Position numbers and translations under genes: made by a program. 64,000 nt of DNA from Aphidius gifuensis. Lineage: Eukaryota; Arthropoda; Insecta; Hymenoptera; Braconidae. The notes under the pieces were generated by a model that searched no databases, had not been told where the DNA came from, and was given only the letters and a program-made list of their open reading frames with translations. Of the stretch, positions 52,301 through 64,000 are shown one piece after another; the stretch's first letter is position 1; each line of letters begins with the position of its first letter. The stretch lies in the NCBI RefSeq assembly GCF_014905175.1, contig NC_057793.1, positions 6,944,001 to 7,008,000 on the forward strand, given 5' to 3'.

Positions 52301-53756
52301 TCAGGAAATGGATGACGAAGTGTTAATAGTGTATATAATATACAACCCAATGCCCAACAATCAGCTGGTGGACCAATTGGTTCATTATTCCATGTGTCAA
52401 TCATTTCTGGTGATCTATACATTGGTGTTGTAAATTTTGACATTTGATCTTCTAAATTTGCACGTTTTTGAGCATTCCATGATGAATCTGGTTGTATTTG
52501 TTGAGTTGATGCACTACCAAAGTCACATAATTTAATTGTACCGTCATTTGCTATGAGAAAATTTTCAAGTTTAATATCCCAATGAATTATTGGATGTGGT
52601 TGTTGATTATGAAGATGATGAATAGCACGAGTTACTTGATATGCTATTTTACATATTTGTTCAAGTGTTAAATTTGTTGATGATACTGAACGAAATAAAT
52701 CAGCTAATGTACCACCTGGACAAAATTCAGTTACAATTAAATATTCACATGTACGTTTATCATCACGTTCAATACGTTGAGCACACATATACTGAATTAT
52801 ATTTTTATGTCCAGATAATTTTTTTAACGTTTCAATTTCTTGTATTATTGTTTTATTTGCCTCATCATCAACTGCTATTAATCTCTGAAAATATACAATC
52901 AAAAGTTGGGATTAACATGGGTTGATTTTTCATTTATTTATTTTTTTTACCTTCAAGGCATATTCTTTTCCAGTAGCAACATCTTCAACAGCAAAAACCA
53001 ACGCCCATCCACCTGTAAACATAAAATTAAAAAAAATTTAATATTCTTTGTTTTAAATTGTGAGTCAGAAAAAAAAGATGATCATAAAAAATCACCACCT
53101 GGAACTTGAAGAATAATTTACTTTCACTTTTTTTTTTTTTTAACATTAAATCTTATTTATTATATTCCTCAATTAAAAAAAATTTATAAAATTATTTTAT
53201 TTTTAATTAATCTATATAATAAAAACAATAGAAAATATTTTTAATTATAAAAACAATAAATTCATTGTTGATATGTCGACAATAATAAATAACAACAAAA
53301 CAAAAATGATTTTTTTTTTTTTTCTTCAATTATAATTCTTCAAGATGAACAAAGAAAAATAATTTTTTTGTCAATTGCAGTCAATTCTGTCAATAGACTT
53401 GATAAATATCAACAAAAAAAAAAACAAATAAAAAATCTGGCAAAATAACAATAGCATAATTATATTCATAAACAACAAAATTTAAAAAAAAAAAAAAATT
53501 TTAAATTAACAATTCAGCTAATTCAATTACCATAAATAAAATTAATCATTAAAATTTTTTAATATTAAATTTATAATTTAGTAATAAACAAAATAAATAT
53601 ATTTTTTTAATTAAAATTAATTTATTACTTACCCTCAGCAATTAATCTGTTAACACGTATTTTAACATTATTAATTTCTAATATTTGTCCAACAAAATCA
53701 TTTGTATTACCACCACCATTTAAATAACCAAGTGCTGATTTAAAATAATCCGACAT
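49331..53756 (-). CDS. Cyclin G-associated kinase / auxilin
   Basis: Drives Hsc70-dependent uncoating of clathrin vesicles. It phosphorylates adaptor subunits and, in flies, acts in Notch ligand endocytosis. Four exons: 53633-53756, 52951-53012, 49567-52884 and 49331-49438, in frame to 1203 residues. Order: NAK-family kinase domain (Gly-rich AEGGWALVFAVED, EYALK lysine, CDFG at about 182-185); proline-rich linker; PTEN-like phosphatase and C2 domains (CDDGCRTSATI, not a complete active-site loop, as usual for GAK); N/D-rich clathrin and adaptor-binding region; C-terminal J domain with HPDK at the exon 3 end. Oddity: the catalytic-loop HRD reads HWD (residues 163-165, codon TGG at 52579-52581), while the catalytic Asp is kept. 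Divergent from Atg7. Confidence 0.95.
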
Positions 53757-54457
53757 AATTAAATAATATATTATAAACAAACTAAATAATTATCATATAA
53801 TTTATAATATTTGTGTTTTTATTTTTTTTAATTATTAAATGTCATGAAAGCAGCCGATGCCGACCGTCCATATTTTTGTTAAACAATGACGTCACTACAA
53901 CTGTCAGAAAAAAAAACAAAAAAAATAAAAAAACAGGGACGTAGATTATATTTTCAGGGCCTTTACCACCTTCTGCTGACTACTCCAACATCACCACCAC
54001 CCACTTTCACTCATTTTATCAATAATACAAAAAAAAAAAAAAAACACACATGATTGTTGTTGTTTTTTTATTTAAAGGTCAAAGATAAATATATTTATTT
54101 TTAACAAATTGTTCACAAGTTTCAACAGTGATTTTTTATTTATTTTTATTTATTATTATTATTAAATATTAATAATAATATTATTGTTATTGAGAGCAGT
54201 GACACTTACGTGTACAATCACAACACATGCTTTGTTTCACATTGTTTGTAATTTAGTGTGTCACAAAATTTTTGTCAAATAAAAAAAAGAGTAAAATAGT
54301 CGCATTGCAGTTAAAATAATTTAATCAATTTACAAATACTTGTTAACATTGTTAATTAACTGGTAAATATAAATTAACACTTGTTAAATAAAAAACTTTC
54401 TAAATATGTATTTTAAATTATTGATTGTTTTTATTTATTTATTAGATTTAAACAAAA
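53757..54457. promoter_or_regulatory. Shared divergent promoter of GAK and Atg7
   Basis: About 700 bases separate the two start codons. A perfect CRE, TGACGTCA, lies at 53887-53894 in the G+C-richer part, 131 bases upstream of the GAK ATG. On the Atg7 side, ACTG/GTAAAT (donor at 54363) and TTTATTAG (ending 54445) suggest a short 5'UTR intron just before the Atg7 ATG. Confidence 0.55.
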
Positions 54458-56994
54458 ATGGAAATGGAAATGGTTAAATTTACAAAATTAAAAACAACAA
54501 TTGATCCAAATTTTTGGGCAAAATTTGCTGAATTAAAATTAGATAAATATAAACTTGAAGAAAAAACTGAAATATCAATTTGGGGTAGTTATAATATTGA
54601 TAATAATAATGAAAAAAGAACAACACCATTGCTTCTTGACTGTACATCATTTAATGAGTATGTTTTTTAGCTTTTTATAAATTAATAAATAAATAATGAA
54701 AATGATTAATTTATTTATCATTAGGAATGTTGATACAACATCACATAATGGAGGTGTTGCATGTTCTGGTATACTGATAAACACAAATACATTTGAATCA
54801 TTTCGTCAAACACATCCAGAAAAATTTATTGATATGATTGGTAAACATCTGTTGGAAGCAATAACAAATGGTACAGCATTAAATGAGCCATGGAGATTAA
54901 CATTATTTTTAGTATTATCATATGCTGATTTAAAAAAATATAGATTTCATTATTGGGCTGCATATCCAACACCATTTAATTTACCAGAAATGTATTATCA
55001 ATGTCCAGCTAAAAAAATTAAACATGTTTTAAATGATGATATTATTGATGAATTAAAAATTAAATTTCAACAACTTGATTGTTGTTTAAAAGCTTTTTTT
55101 ACATTAATTATAACATCTGATGATGATGATGCTGTTGATGCTGTTGATGAAAAAATTAAAATTATCAGTTTAGCTGATGGTGTTGATTATGTTGTTAATA
55201 AAAAACATGATGAATCAAAAAATGTTTGTATATTTAAGATATATATTTAATCTTTGAATATTATTAATTATTAATTATTGTTTTAATTTTTAGGCTAATA
55301 TTTATTTTGCATTTTATGATCCATGTGATGGTTCAGAGCCTGGTTGGCCACTTCGTAATTTATTATGTTTATTATTTTGGTCATGTACTGATTATGCATT
55401 TGACGAGACAATAAATATATTATCAGTGAGAGGAAAAAATATTGAATCATCAATGTTTTATACAATTAAAGCTAAAGAATGTTTAAATAAAGAATCAATG
55501 AAAAATGATATATTTGAAGGACGTTTAGTTGGTTGGGAAACAAATGCAAATGGTAAAATGGGACCAAATATTGCTGATTTATCAGAAACAATGGATCCAA
55601 CTGGTATGGCTGAACGTGCTGTTGATTTTAATTTAAAACTTATGAAATGGAGATTAGTACCAGATTTAGATTTAGATAAAATATCAAAATTACGATGTTT
55701 ATTACTTGGTGCTGGTACACTTGGTTGTTCAGTTGCACGTGTATTAATTGGTTGGGGAATAAAAACAATAACATTTGTTGATAATTCAACAGTATCATTT
55801 AGTAATACAGTTAGACAAAGTTTATATACACATGATGATGCTGTTGAACGTAAATTAAAAGCACATGCTGCTAAAGAAGCACTACTTCGTATATCACCAT
55901 CATTTGTAAGTTTGTAAATAATCAACAACAACATCACTATTATTAGATAATAATATTTTTTATTTATTTTTTTCAGAATGTTGATGGTGTTGTGTTACAT
56001 ATACCAATGCCAGGACATGTTGTTGGTCAAAGTATGTTAAATTCAACAAAACAAGCTGTTGAAAAACTTGAAAATTTAATTGACAATCATGATGTTATAT
56101 TTCTATTACTTGATTCACGTGAAGCAAGATGGTTACCAACATTATTATGTGCTGCTAAAAATAAAATAGCTATGAATGCAGCACTTGGTTTTGATTCATA
56201 TACTGTACAACGTCATGGTACACGTAAAACAATAACAGCAAGTTCACCAGATTTAACTGAATATTGTCCATCAGGAAAAGATCTTGGTTGTTATTTTTGT
56301 AATGATGTAACACAACCAGGAAATGTAAGTTAATTTTATATTTAATTTTTAAAATATTATATTAAATTATTTATTTATATATTTAGAGTCAAGTTGATAG
56401 AACATTGGATCAACAGTGTACTGTTAGTAGACCTGGTTTATCATCAATTGCTGCTGGTCTTGTTGTTGAATTAATGATTGCAATAACACAACACTCAAAA
56501 GGGTATTATAATAATTTTAAAATATTATTGTTTATATGTTTATTTTTTTTTTTTGTATAAATTATTTTTAGAATAAATGCAAATGCATTTATGGATGATT
56601 CAAGAAATCAAAATAAATCAAGTGAACGTGAATTATCAGAGGGTTTATTGGGTGCAGTACCACATACTATTCGTGGATCAATTTGGAATCATGAAATGAG
56701 ATTAACAATAACACATAGATTTCCTTCTTGTACTGCATGCTCAGTACCACTTATCAATGAATATAAAAAAAGAGGATTTGAATTTATTCTTGATGCATGT
56801 AATCAGCCAAATTATCTTGAAAAAATTGCTGGATTAGAGGATCTTCTTAAACGACCTGATCTTGATGAGGTTTGATATTTATTTTCCTTTATTTGTTGAT
56901 TCGTTTTTATTTATTTTTTTATTTATTTTTACAGCTTTGTTATGCAATTGATACATCGAGCGATGAAGATGACGCTGATTTAACAAAAATATAA
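54458..56994 (+). CDS. Atg7: Autophagy E1-like enzyme Atg7
   Basis: Activates Atg8 and Atg12 for conjugation, which is essential for autophagosome formation. Seven exons: 54458-54657, 54725-55223, 55294-55905, 55977-56324, 56387-56502, 56572-56869 and 56935-56994. They join in frame to 710 residues (human ATG7 has 703). The N-terminal domain (about 1-300) ends before a Rossmann fold with GAGTLGC (372-378), followed by FVDNSTVSFSNTVRQSLY. The catalytic cysteine is Cys564 in LDQQCTVSRPG. The C-terminus TSSDEDDAD is the acidic tail that binds Atg8. One donor is a non-consensus GTTTGT (exon 2), also used in NMDAR3 and Keap1, so it seems tolerated in this genome. Three ATGs stand close together; the first is used. 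Confidence 0.96.
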
Positions 56995-58704
56995 AAAAGA
57001 AATTGTTTATTTTAATGCTCAAGTTTTGATTATTAAAATATTTATTTTGAAAATTAAATTATTAACAAAATGACAAAGAAAGTTATGGAAAATAAAAAAA
57101 AAAAAAGTACAAAGCACTTAAATTAGTTTAGGCTTATAATTGTTTGTTTTTTTTTTTAGATGAAAAATATTCGAAAAATGTTTTGAAAGATGTTTTTACT
57201 AAATTTAAAATGCTTAATAAATTATTATTCAAAAAATATATTTATGCTAATTTATGTTGTAAAAATACTTGAGTCAATTAGACTAGCTATTTTATGTTTT
57301 TTTTTTTTTTTGTTTTTCGTTGTGTAATTTATTATTATTGACATAGAAATACAAAAAAATTTATTCAAACGATTGGTATTTAATTTTTTTTATTGTCAAT
57401 AATAATGTCTATTAGTATTAATTATTTTTTTTATTTTTGAATGATTTATTTATATTATTTGTTGGCACAATATTTATAAAAAAATTTCTTCAATTATTTT
57501 TCATTTATTTTTTTGATTAATTGATTATTTCGAATTTTAAAATTTCATCTAAAATTTGAGTTTAACTATTCCATCAAATTTTTTTGTTAAAGAACGAAAT
57601 AGCCACATAAATTCGAAATTTTTATTTCGAAAATATTTCGATTGCTATAAAAATCATGAAATAATTTATCCAGTGGCAATAAAATTCACAAATATATTAA
57701 ATTCTACAAATAATTTTCAACATTATATAATAATTTTTCAGCTCAATCGATTATAATTACAAAAATTAATTTATATTTTTTTATTTACAGTTTCAAAATA
57801 TTATTATTTTCATCATCATCATCATTATTATTATTCTCTGTTTGTTAATAAAAAATAAAATAAAAAAAATTAAAACATTCCTATAAAGGTCAAACTGAGA
57901 AGCAAAAAAAATCAAATAAAAAAAAAAAAAGAGAAACTATTATCATCGCACGATTGCTGTCCTTGTGTATTTTTCAAGGAGTTCATCTGACCCCATATCG
58001 TGACTCTTGAATTTAAATATCAATAACAAAAAATAAATAAATAATTTATTTTCTAATCAAATATACTATATTCAATAGAAATAAAAAAATCTAAAATATT
58101 CAAAACAACAGTACAAGATGAAAAACAAACGTAAAATTAAACAAAGAAAAAATTCGATGGAAATTCGAAAAATGGAGTTATCAAATGTAAAATTTAATAA
58201 AAAATGATAAAAATTAATTTAAAAATATGCAAAAAACAATAATAAATGACAAAAAAATATTTATAAAAATTTACAAAAAAATAAAAAAGATCCATCGGAC
58301 TTTGAATCTTGTGTATCTCTTGAATTCATAATAAATTTAAAAAAAAAAAAATAATTAAAAAAACCATATATTACAAATATATATATGTACATTGTATATA
58401 TAAAAATTTAAAGCAGTATATGTGTGTTATTTGGCTTGAAAGTTTTGCCAGAAGATAGCGTTGAAAATGTTTTAACAAAATGCCTTGAATTCCAGAGTGT
58501 TTGTAACTTACCAATAGTGGTAAAAAGAAGCCTGACAAAGTAAGCAATGATTATCACAAATGTGTGAATGAGACAACAATATAAATACATATATATGAAA
58601 AAAAAAAAAAAATATCTATATTATAAGTGGGGATAAAAAAGGCCTGATGTTGTGTGTTGGGGATACAATCGTGTCAGACGTAAATTGTGTGTCTTCTTTT
58701 TATC
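56995..58704. other. Spacer with one open exon-like stretch
   Basis: A/T-rich 3' flank of Atg7. A frame at 57556-57756 is weakly supported. At 58412-58543 the plus strand has 44 open codons, including LPEDSVENVLTKCLEF and VCNLPIVVKRSLTK, in a patch of normal complexity. The minus strand of the same patch has splice-like signals (TTTGTCAG, then TTG/GTAAGT 20 bases on). Strand and reality are unresolved. Confidence 0.3.
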
Positions 58705-59044
58705 AGTGTATTTGCACTGACATACCATTTGATATTTCATTATTTTTCAATGAAAATAAACAGAGCAAAACGTCTAAATTTTAACCGGTATTTTAAATCA
58801 AAAATATATTAATTAATTGTCAATAAAAAAACAATAAAAATTACCTAAAAAAAAACAAGACAATAATTAGTATTTACAAATTCAAATTCAGTAAAATAAA
58901 AAAGTGTCATCAAGTGTGTTTACAATTTTTTAAATTAATTTAAAAAAAAAAAAATATAAATTAATAATTAATTAATAAATTATTGTCAATGTTAATTGAG
59001 ATATATATATTTATGACATATAAATATAATAATAAATAATTAAG
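58705..59044 (+). promoter_or_regulatory. Putative untranslated first exon and initiator of the right-edge gene
   Basis: TATCAGTG near 58701-58708 resembles the arthropod initiator and lies in a short inverted repeat (TCAGTG, CACTGA). A strong donor AAG/GTGAGT follows at 59044-59050. The next matching acceptor upstream of a coding start is TTTCAATAATAG at 60835. A second possible leader exon ends at CCGG/GTGAGG (60569-60574). Confidence 0.35.
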
Positions 59045-59121
59045 GTGAGTTGTATAAATGGTGTTAAATATTTGCAATATTTATTATTACAATTTTTAAC
59101 TAGTGGAATGCAAGGCCTTAC

Positions 59122-59168
59122 CTTTTTTAACGCTACGTCGCATTCCTCTATTGATTTGTACGAACACA
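59122..59168 (-). other. Minus-strand micro-exon candidate
   Basis: A 47-nt segment lies between a near-ideal acceptor, TGACTGTCTCTCCCCTCTAG, and a near-ideal donor, AAAAAAG/GTAAGG. With two leading bases it reads CSYKSIEECDVALKK and ends in phase 0. With one leading base another frame, VFVQINRGMRRSVKK, is also open. The signals are better than those of several certain exons here. No partner exons are seen. Confidence 0.4.
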
Positions 59169-59369
59169 CTAGAGGGGAGAGACAGTCATACTCTTGTGTT
59201 AAAATATGTATGTGTATAACAGAGACCAACAGAGAAACCAAGAGAGAAAGACTAAAAAAAAATATAAAACTTTGACAGAGCGAATAAAAACACAAAAACA
59301 TTATTTTTTTGTATTTAAATAAATAATTATATTGTACAGGAAATAATAAAAATTAATTTAATTAATTAT

Positions 59370-59549
59370 TATTATTTAAATTATATTATTATTATTTATA
59401 ATAATTTTGTCCTTGATATTTTTCTATGATTTCTTTTTTTGGTAAGGAATTTTATTTGTTCATCGCATTGATATAGATTTATCAAGATTTTTTTTTTCTT
59501 CCGTTTCATTTTTACTCTCCCTTGTTTAATTTTTACTTTTTTTTTTTAT
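59370..59549 (+). repeat. Copy 1 of a ~180-bp direct repeat
   Basis: Matches 61080-61258 essentially base for base, including CCTTGATATTTTTCTATG and CATCGCATTGATATAG. They differ only in the length of A/T runs. The two copies bracket the exon at 60836-60992. Confidence 0.9.
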
Positions 59550-60835
59550 TTTTTTTTTTTTTTGTGTATATAACACACGTGGTTACACACGTATATACAT
59601 TAATCATGTGTATATTTGTACAAAAGAATGCAGTCTATCACTGCATGTCATCGTCCTGATATTTAAAAAATTCTTTGTTCATTTTAAAATGATGATGTTA
59701 TTTAAATAGTTTTATTTGTAATAAATTCGTTTTTGGAGTAATTTTTTTATTGATTATTTAGATAAATATAGAGTTTATATTATTTGATTATTATCATGTG
59801 TATTGGAATGTGCAGATTTTTTGTTTAAATATTTATTCAAAATAAAAAATATGAAAAAAACACAGTGTTAAGTTAATACTCATAAATTAATGATTATTTA
59901 ATTGGATAAACCGTGACCTAAATAATAATATAAATATCAAAAATATAAGGAAATTTTTTTTCATTATTTAGTCATTTTTATATTATAAATTTTAATAATA
60001 ATAATAATTTAATGAAAGCATTTAACTGGACCATTTTTATTGTGTTCGCATTCTTGTACAAAAGAAATTTGTATCTTTCTCTTTTTTTTTTTTATCGAAT
60101 TGGAGCTTGTCTTTGTGTTTTTTTTTTTTTTTTTTATAACACATGAATGAGTATAAAAAAAAAGAAAAGAAAATGATTGTTTTTTAAATTTTAAAAAACC
60201 ATACAAATAAACAATGTCATTTAAATTCAAAAAAAAAAAAAAATTAAATTAAAATTTTCTTAAATTTTTTAATTAAAAATTACATTATTACATGGAAAAT
60301 TTTTCTTTTCTTTTATATTATTTTTTTTTTTGAGATTGTACATGTATTATATCAAGGGGTAAGGGTAAATATTTTTTTTTTAATAAATACATATTGAGAT
60401 AAAAAAAAAAAAAGGCAAGAGAGGATATCAAGTTGAGATATGTTTAAAAAAAGAGATAAATATATTTTATTGAGAAAAAGAAAAGACAGAAAATATTGAG
60501 TAAAAAAAATTGAGTATAAAAAGAGGATAAAAAAGAGGGAGGTTAAAGAGGAGGAGGAGGAGGTACCGGGTGAGGGCTCCGCATTCCACAGACAATGTCA
60601 CGTTTTTAAAATCCCATTTTACTTAATTTTTTTATACTGGACCGCTCTTGTCTTACTCTCATCAAAAAAAATTATTATATTTGTTAATCAAAATATAATA
60701 ATTATAATTTAAAATCACAAATTTCTACATTAACATTTATTAATTAATTAATTTTAGCTTTCTTCATTACCGATTGTTTTTATTTTCTTTTGCTAATTTA
60801 TATTTTTTTTGTTTCTTTTTATTTTTCAATAATAG

Positions 60836-60992
60836 AACAAGGATACCTGACAATTTAAATAAGGAAAAAATAAAATATTAAGAGGAAATAATTTATTCAC
60901 ATATTTGAAGTTTATATTTAAACGAAAAATTATGTCTGCTGTTGAAAGTGCCCTCGATGTCCTCTCCAGGGCTGCTACAATGATCAGCCAAG
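60836..60992 (+). CDS. First coding exon of an unidentified gene (coding from 60932)
   Basis: After an acceptor, TTTCAATAATAG, an untranslated stretch leads to an ATG at 60932. Twenty codons plus one base, MSAVESALDVLSRAATMISQ, run to a good donor, AAG/GTCAGT. The segment is markedly G+C-richer than its surroundings, as expected for a conserved protein start. The peptide should form an amphipathic helix. I do not recognise the family. The rest of the gene lies right of the window or in the long intron. Confidence 0.55.
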
Positions 60993-63900
60993 GTCAGTTT
61001 TTTTTTTTTTTTTAATAATTATTAGTTTTTTAATTGATTAAGTTAATTGTTTATTTATATTTATTTATAAATAATTGCTAGATTATTTAAATTATATTAT
61101 TATTATTATTTATAATAATTTTGTCCTTGATATTTTTCTATGATTTCTTTTTTTGGTAAGGAATTTTATTTGTTCATCGCATTGATATAGATTTATCAAG
61201 ATTTTTTTTTTTTCCGTTTCATTTTTACTCTCCCTTGTTTAATTTTTACTTTTTTTTCTTTTCTTTTTAAATTATCATAATTTTATTTTTTCGATGGAAA
61301 ATTACTTTTAAATTATTGAAATTAATTATTAGTTTTTTAAATTAATTTATTTAATTATTTATTTATAAATAATTGCTAGATTTTTTTTTCAACTCATGGA
61401 AATATTTTTTTTTTAATTCTTGTAAAATTTTAATAATTTTTTTATCTACACTGATAATGATAAAAAAATAAATACATTCGAAATTTTGATTTATTTATTT
61501 AAATATTTTAAGAATGTTTTTTTTTTTTTTTTTCAATTTATTATTAATATTATTACATTTTTTTGAAAAAAGTCGTTATGATAAAATTTATTTCATTATG
61601 ATTGTTTGGAATTTATGTAATTTTTTTTTTTATTATTATTTTTTTTTGAGTAAATTGTTGAGGAGTTTATTTTCTTGGTATAATATCACCTGTTCAAAAT
61701 ACCAGGTGATGTTTCGACGTTTCACAAGGATGGCGTTGTTTTTATATTTCAAAACGAAATATTCAAATTTTATTTATACCAGAAATAAATTTACTCCATT
61801 TTAATTTTTTATTATTATTATTTAAATATCTATTTATATACATTTATAGAATTTTACTTTTTTTTTGAAGTCTTATCGTAATAAAAGGGAAACCATTTAC
61901 CCTTTTGTTTTTTTCTTATCACCTGTTGAATAATTTTGTTTAATTTTTTTACTGGCTTTTTATTTTTGCACCACAGTTGATATATTTTCTTCTTGTCATA
62001 GAGAAAAATTTAATTTATTTAAATTATTTATTAAGATAATAACAAATTCAACAAAATAATATTTCTAGATAAATAAACAAAATCATTTCCAAGCATTTAT
62101 TTCGATTTTTTTTTCTTTGTTTGAGTAAAATTATTTCAGTAATATAAATGATTTATATTAAATTGTTTATTAAAATTATGATTAATAATAAATTTAATAA
62201 TGAATTATTTTTAAATATCATTGTTATTATATATATATATATTTTTTAATACCGTTGAATCGAAATTTCATAAAAATATTTACATATTTCGATTTTTTTC
62301 TTCAATTGATTGATCTTCTCTTATCGAGTAAAGTCTAATTAGAATACAGAAGACTTTTTGAAAATTATTTATTGAAAAGAAGCTAATAATAATGAATCAA
62401 AAATATAATTTTTATTTGTTTTTTTTTTTCAAATATACTATCCAATTGAAATTTGAAAAAAATATTTATTTCGATTTATCTTTTCCCCAATTTATTTTTC
62501 TTCTAGAGTAAAAAATCCGATTTAACTACCGATCATTATTTTAATTATTTATCAAGATAATAATAATAATAAAATACAATTTTTAAATATAAAATATCAT
62601 TATATATTTTATTTTTATATTTTTTAATCTTTGACATGCAAACGATTACTGAATACCTGAGGTTTTTAAATATTCGAAATGAAAAGAAAAAAAAAAAACA
62701 TAAAAATGATCGTAAACTAGGTATAATTTTGAGAAATTTAATAATTACAAAAAAATGCAATTGTATATGAAAGAATAATAAACAAAAAATACATAGATTA
62801 GTTTCAAATAAAATATTTCAACATATTTTTTTATTTTCAAAATTATTGTTTTCAGTAAAAAGAAAAAGAAAAAAAAACTAACAAAGAATTATATCATTTT
62901 GAATAATAAAATAATAATAGATACTTAAGTTTTTAATTGAGTTTGTCAATAATAATTCTAAAGAATAAATATATTAGTAATATAAAAAAAAAATATATAA
63001 ATTAAACAATGAAAAATAAGGAGTGTAAGAATTGCGTCATGAATTATTTCTTATAATTTGATTTATTCAAGATTCTTAAGAAAAAAAAAAAACATGATGA
63101 TTCTATTTTATATGACTAACTAAGCAATTTTAATTGTCGCAATTTTTATTATTTTTTTTATTTAGTATATATTTTTTTTCGTTTAAATTTTTCCAATTGA
63201 ATTTTATGCTTTTTTTTTTTTTTATTAAAATTCTTGGTAATTACACGAATCATTAGAAGAAATAGATATCTGATTGAAATTAAAATGCTGAATTTTCACT
63301 TAAACTTTCTACTAATATACACAAATATATTTCAACATAATAAAAATTAAAATAAACATTAAAATTATTATTAATTTTAATATCTATTTTATTATTTTTT
63401 TAAATGCAATTCTTTTTGTTATAAAAAAAATATACAATATCAAGAAATTATTTATGTTTTATAATGCTTTTTTTTTATTACAATATTATTAATTATTATA
63501 AATATTTCATAATATATTTTAGTTACTTTTTTTTTTTTCAAATATTTATCATAAAAAAATATATTTAAATTCTTTGTGTTTTTTTCGTTTAAAATATCGT
63601 TAATAGAATAATAATAAAAAAATTGATAAACAATTTATTTTTATTTCTTCCGTAAACAAAATATTATCAAATTATATTTTTTTATTTTTAAAACTAAATT
63701 CCTCTATCACTGATGACCTCGATAAGAATGTATTTTTGTAAAACTAAAAAATTCTATTATCACACTGACGAAAGTTGAGTTCAAAGATTTAAAAAAATAT
63801 CTAAATAATTTTTTTTATTTAATATATTTTTTAAAATTATTAAATAACATGGAGCTGCTAGTTGTTATTATGAAATTTACATTTTTGTTATAAATTAATG

Positions 63901-64000
63901 TATATGAAAATTATAATCAAAGTGTTGAATCAAACTGGATAAAATCTGGGTACATTAATTTACATGTGTTATTTTATTTTTCAACATAAACAAGATATGT
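60993..64000. other. Probable first intron of the right-edge gene
   Basis: About 3 kb of A/T-rich sequence with a repeat copy at 61080-61258. Frames at 61514-61804 and 62545-62760 are Phe/Lys/Tyr-rich products of poly-T or poly-A runs. I see no exon. Confidence 0.45.
61080..61258 (+). repeat. Copy 2 of the ~180-bp direct repeat
   Basis: Second copy of 59370-59549, same orientation, 1.7 kb downstream. It begins less than 100 bases after the first coding exon. Confidence 0.9.

Noticed and set aside
49567..52884. Many additional frames opposite or out of frame within the GAK, NMDAR3 and Atg7 exons
   Set aside because: They are shadows of the strongly biased codons (GGT, CAT, GTT) of the real exons and are rich in His, Leu or Tyr repeats. 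None has independent support.
1..64000. CRISPR arrays, rRNA genes, bacterial operons, viral or toxin genes
   Set aside because: The window is spliced animal DNA. No regularly spaced repeats with unique spacers, no rRNA-like blocks and no viral reading frames were seen.

Overview
The window is nuclear DNA of an insect, most likely a hymenopteran and perhaps a parasitoid wasp. Reasons: spliced genes with short GT-AG introns, strong A/T bias at third codon positions, insect-type Keap1, an NMDA3-type glutamate receptor, and very A+T-rich spacers full of poly-A/T runs and (TTTA)n tracts. The order Hymenoptera is an inference. Protein assignments are my own reading of the translations against remembered families; no database search was run.

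Layout. About 1-24 kb is gene-poor. It looks like the giant first intron of a minus-strand cordon-bleu-like gene: an internal exon lies at 817-963 and two alternative phase-compatible first exons lie near 23.4 and 23.85 kb. This interval also holds isolated exon-like islands on the plus strand, large direct and inverted repeats, and tRNA-like sequence. From about 25 kb the window is gene-dense: an Atox1 copper chaperone (+), Keap1 (-), an orphan PAICS exon fragment (-), adenylosuccinate synthetase (+), a small eh1-containing homeobox gene (-), a small SLC3A2-N-like membrane protein (-), an NMDA-type glutamate receptor 3 (-), GAK/auxilin (-) divergent from Atg7 (+), and at the right edge the first exons of an unidentified plus-strand gene with a long first intron.

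Six multi-exon models close in frame over their full length: Atox1 72 aa, Keap1 638 aa, AdSS 452 aa, NMDAR3 1384 aa, GAK 1203 aa and Atg7 710 aa. That is good internal support for the exon boundaries. The SLC3-like gene also closes, at 105 aa.

Functional links are loose. GAK (clathrin uncoating) and Atg7 (autophagy) share a promoter interval of about 0.7 kb with a perfect CRE. AdSS and the PAICS fragment both concern purine synthesis and lie head to head. Keap1 and Atox1 (redox and copper handling) are convergent. The most interesting points are a kinase HRD motif read as HWD in GAK, a 37-position near-perfect hairpin at 37.03-37.14 kb, a reading frame behind Keap1 that could be an alternative C-terminus, the truncated SLC3-like protein, the orphan PAICS exon, and the many orphan exons and repeats in the first 25 kb.
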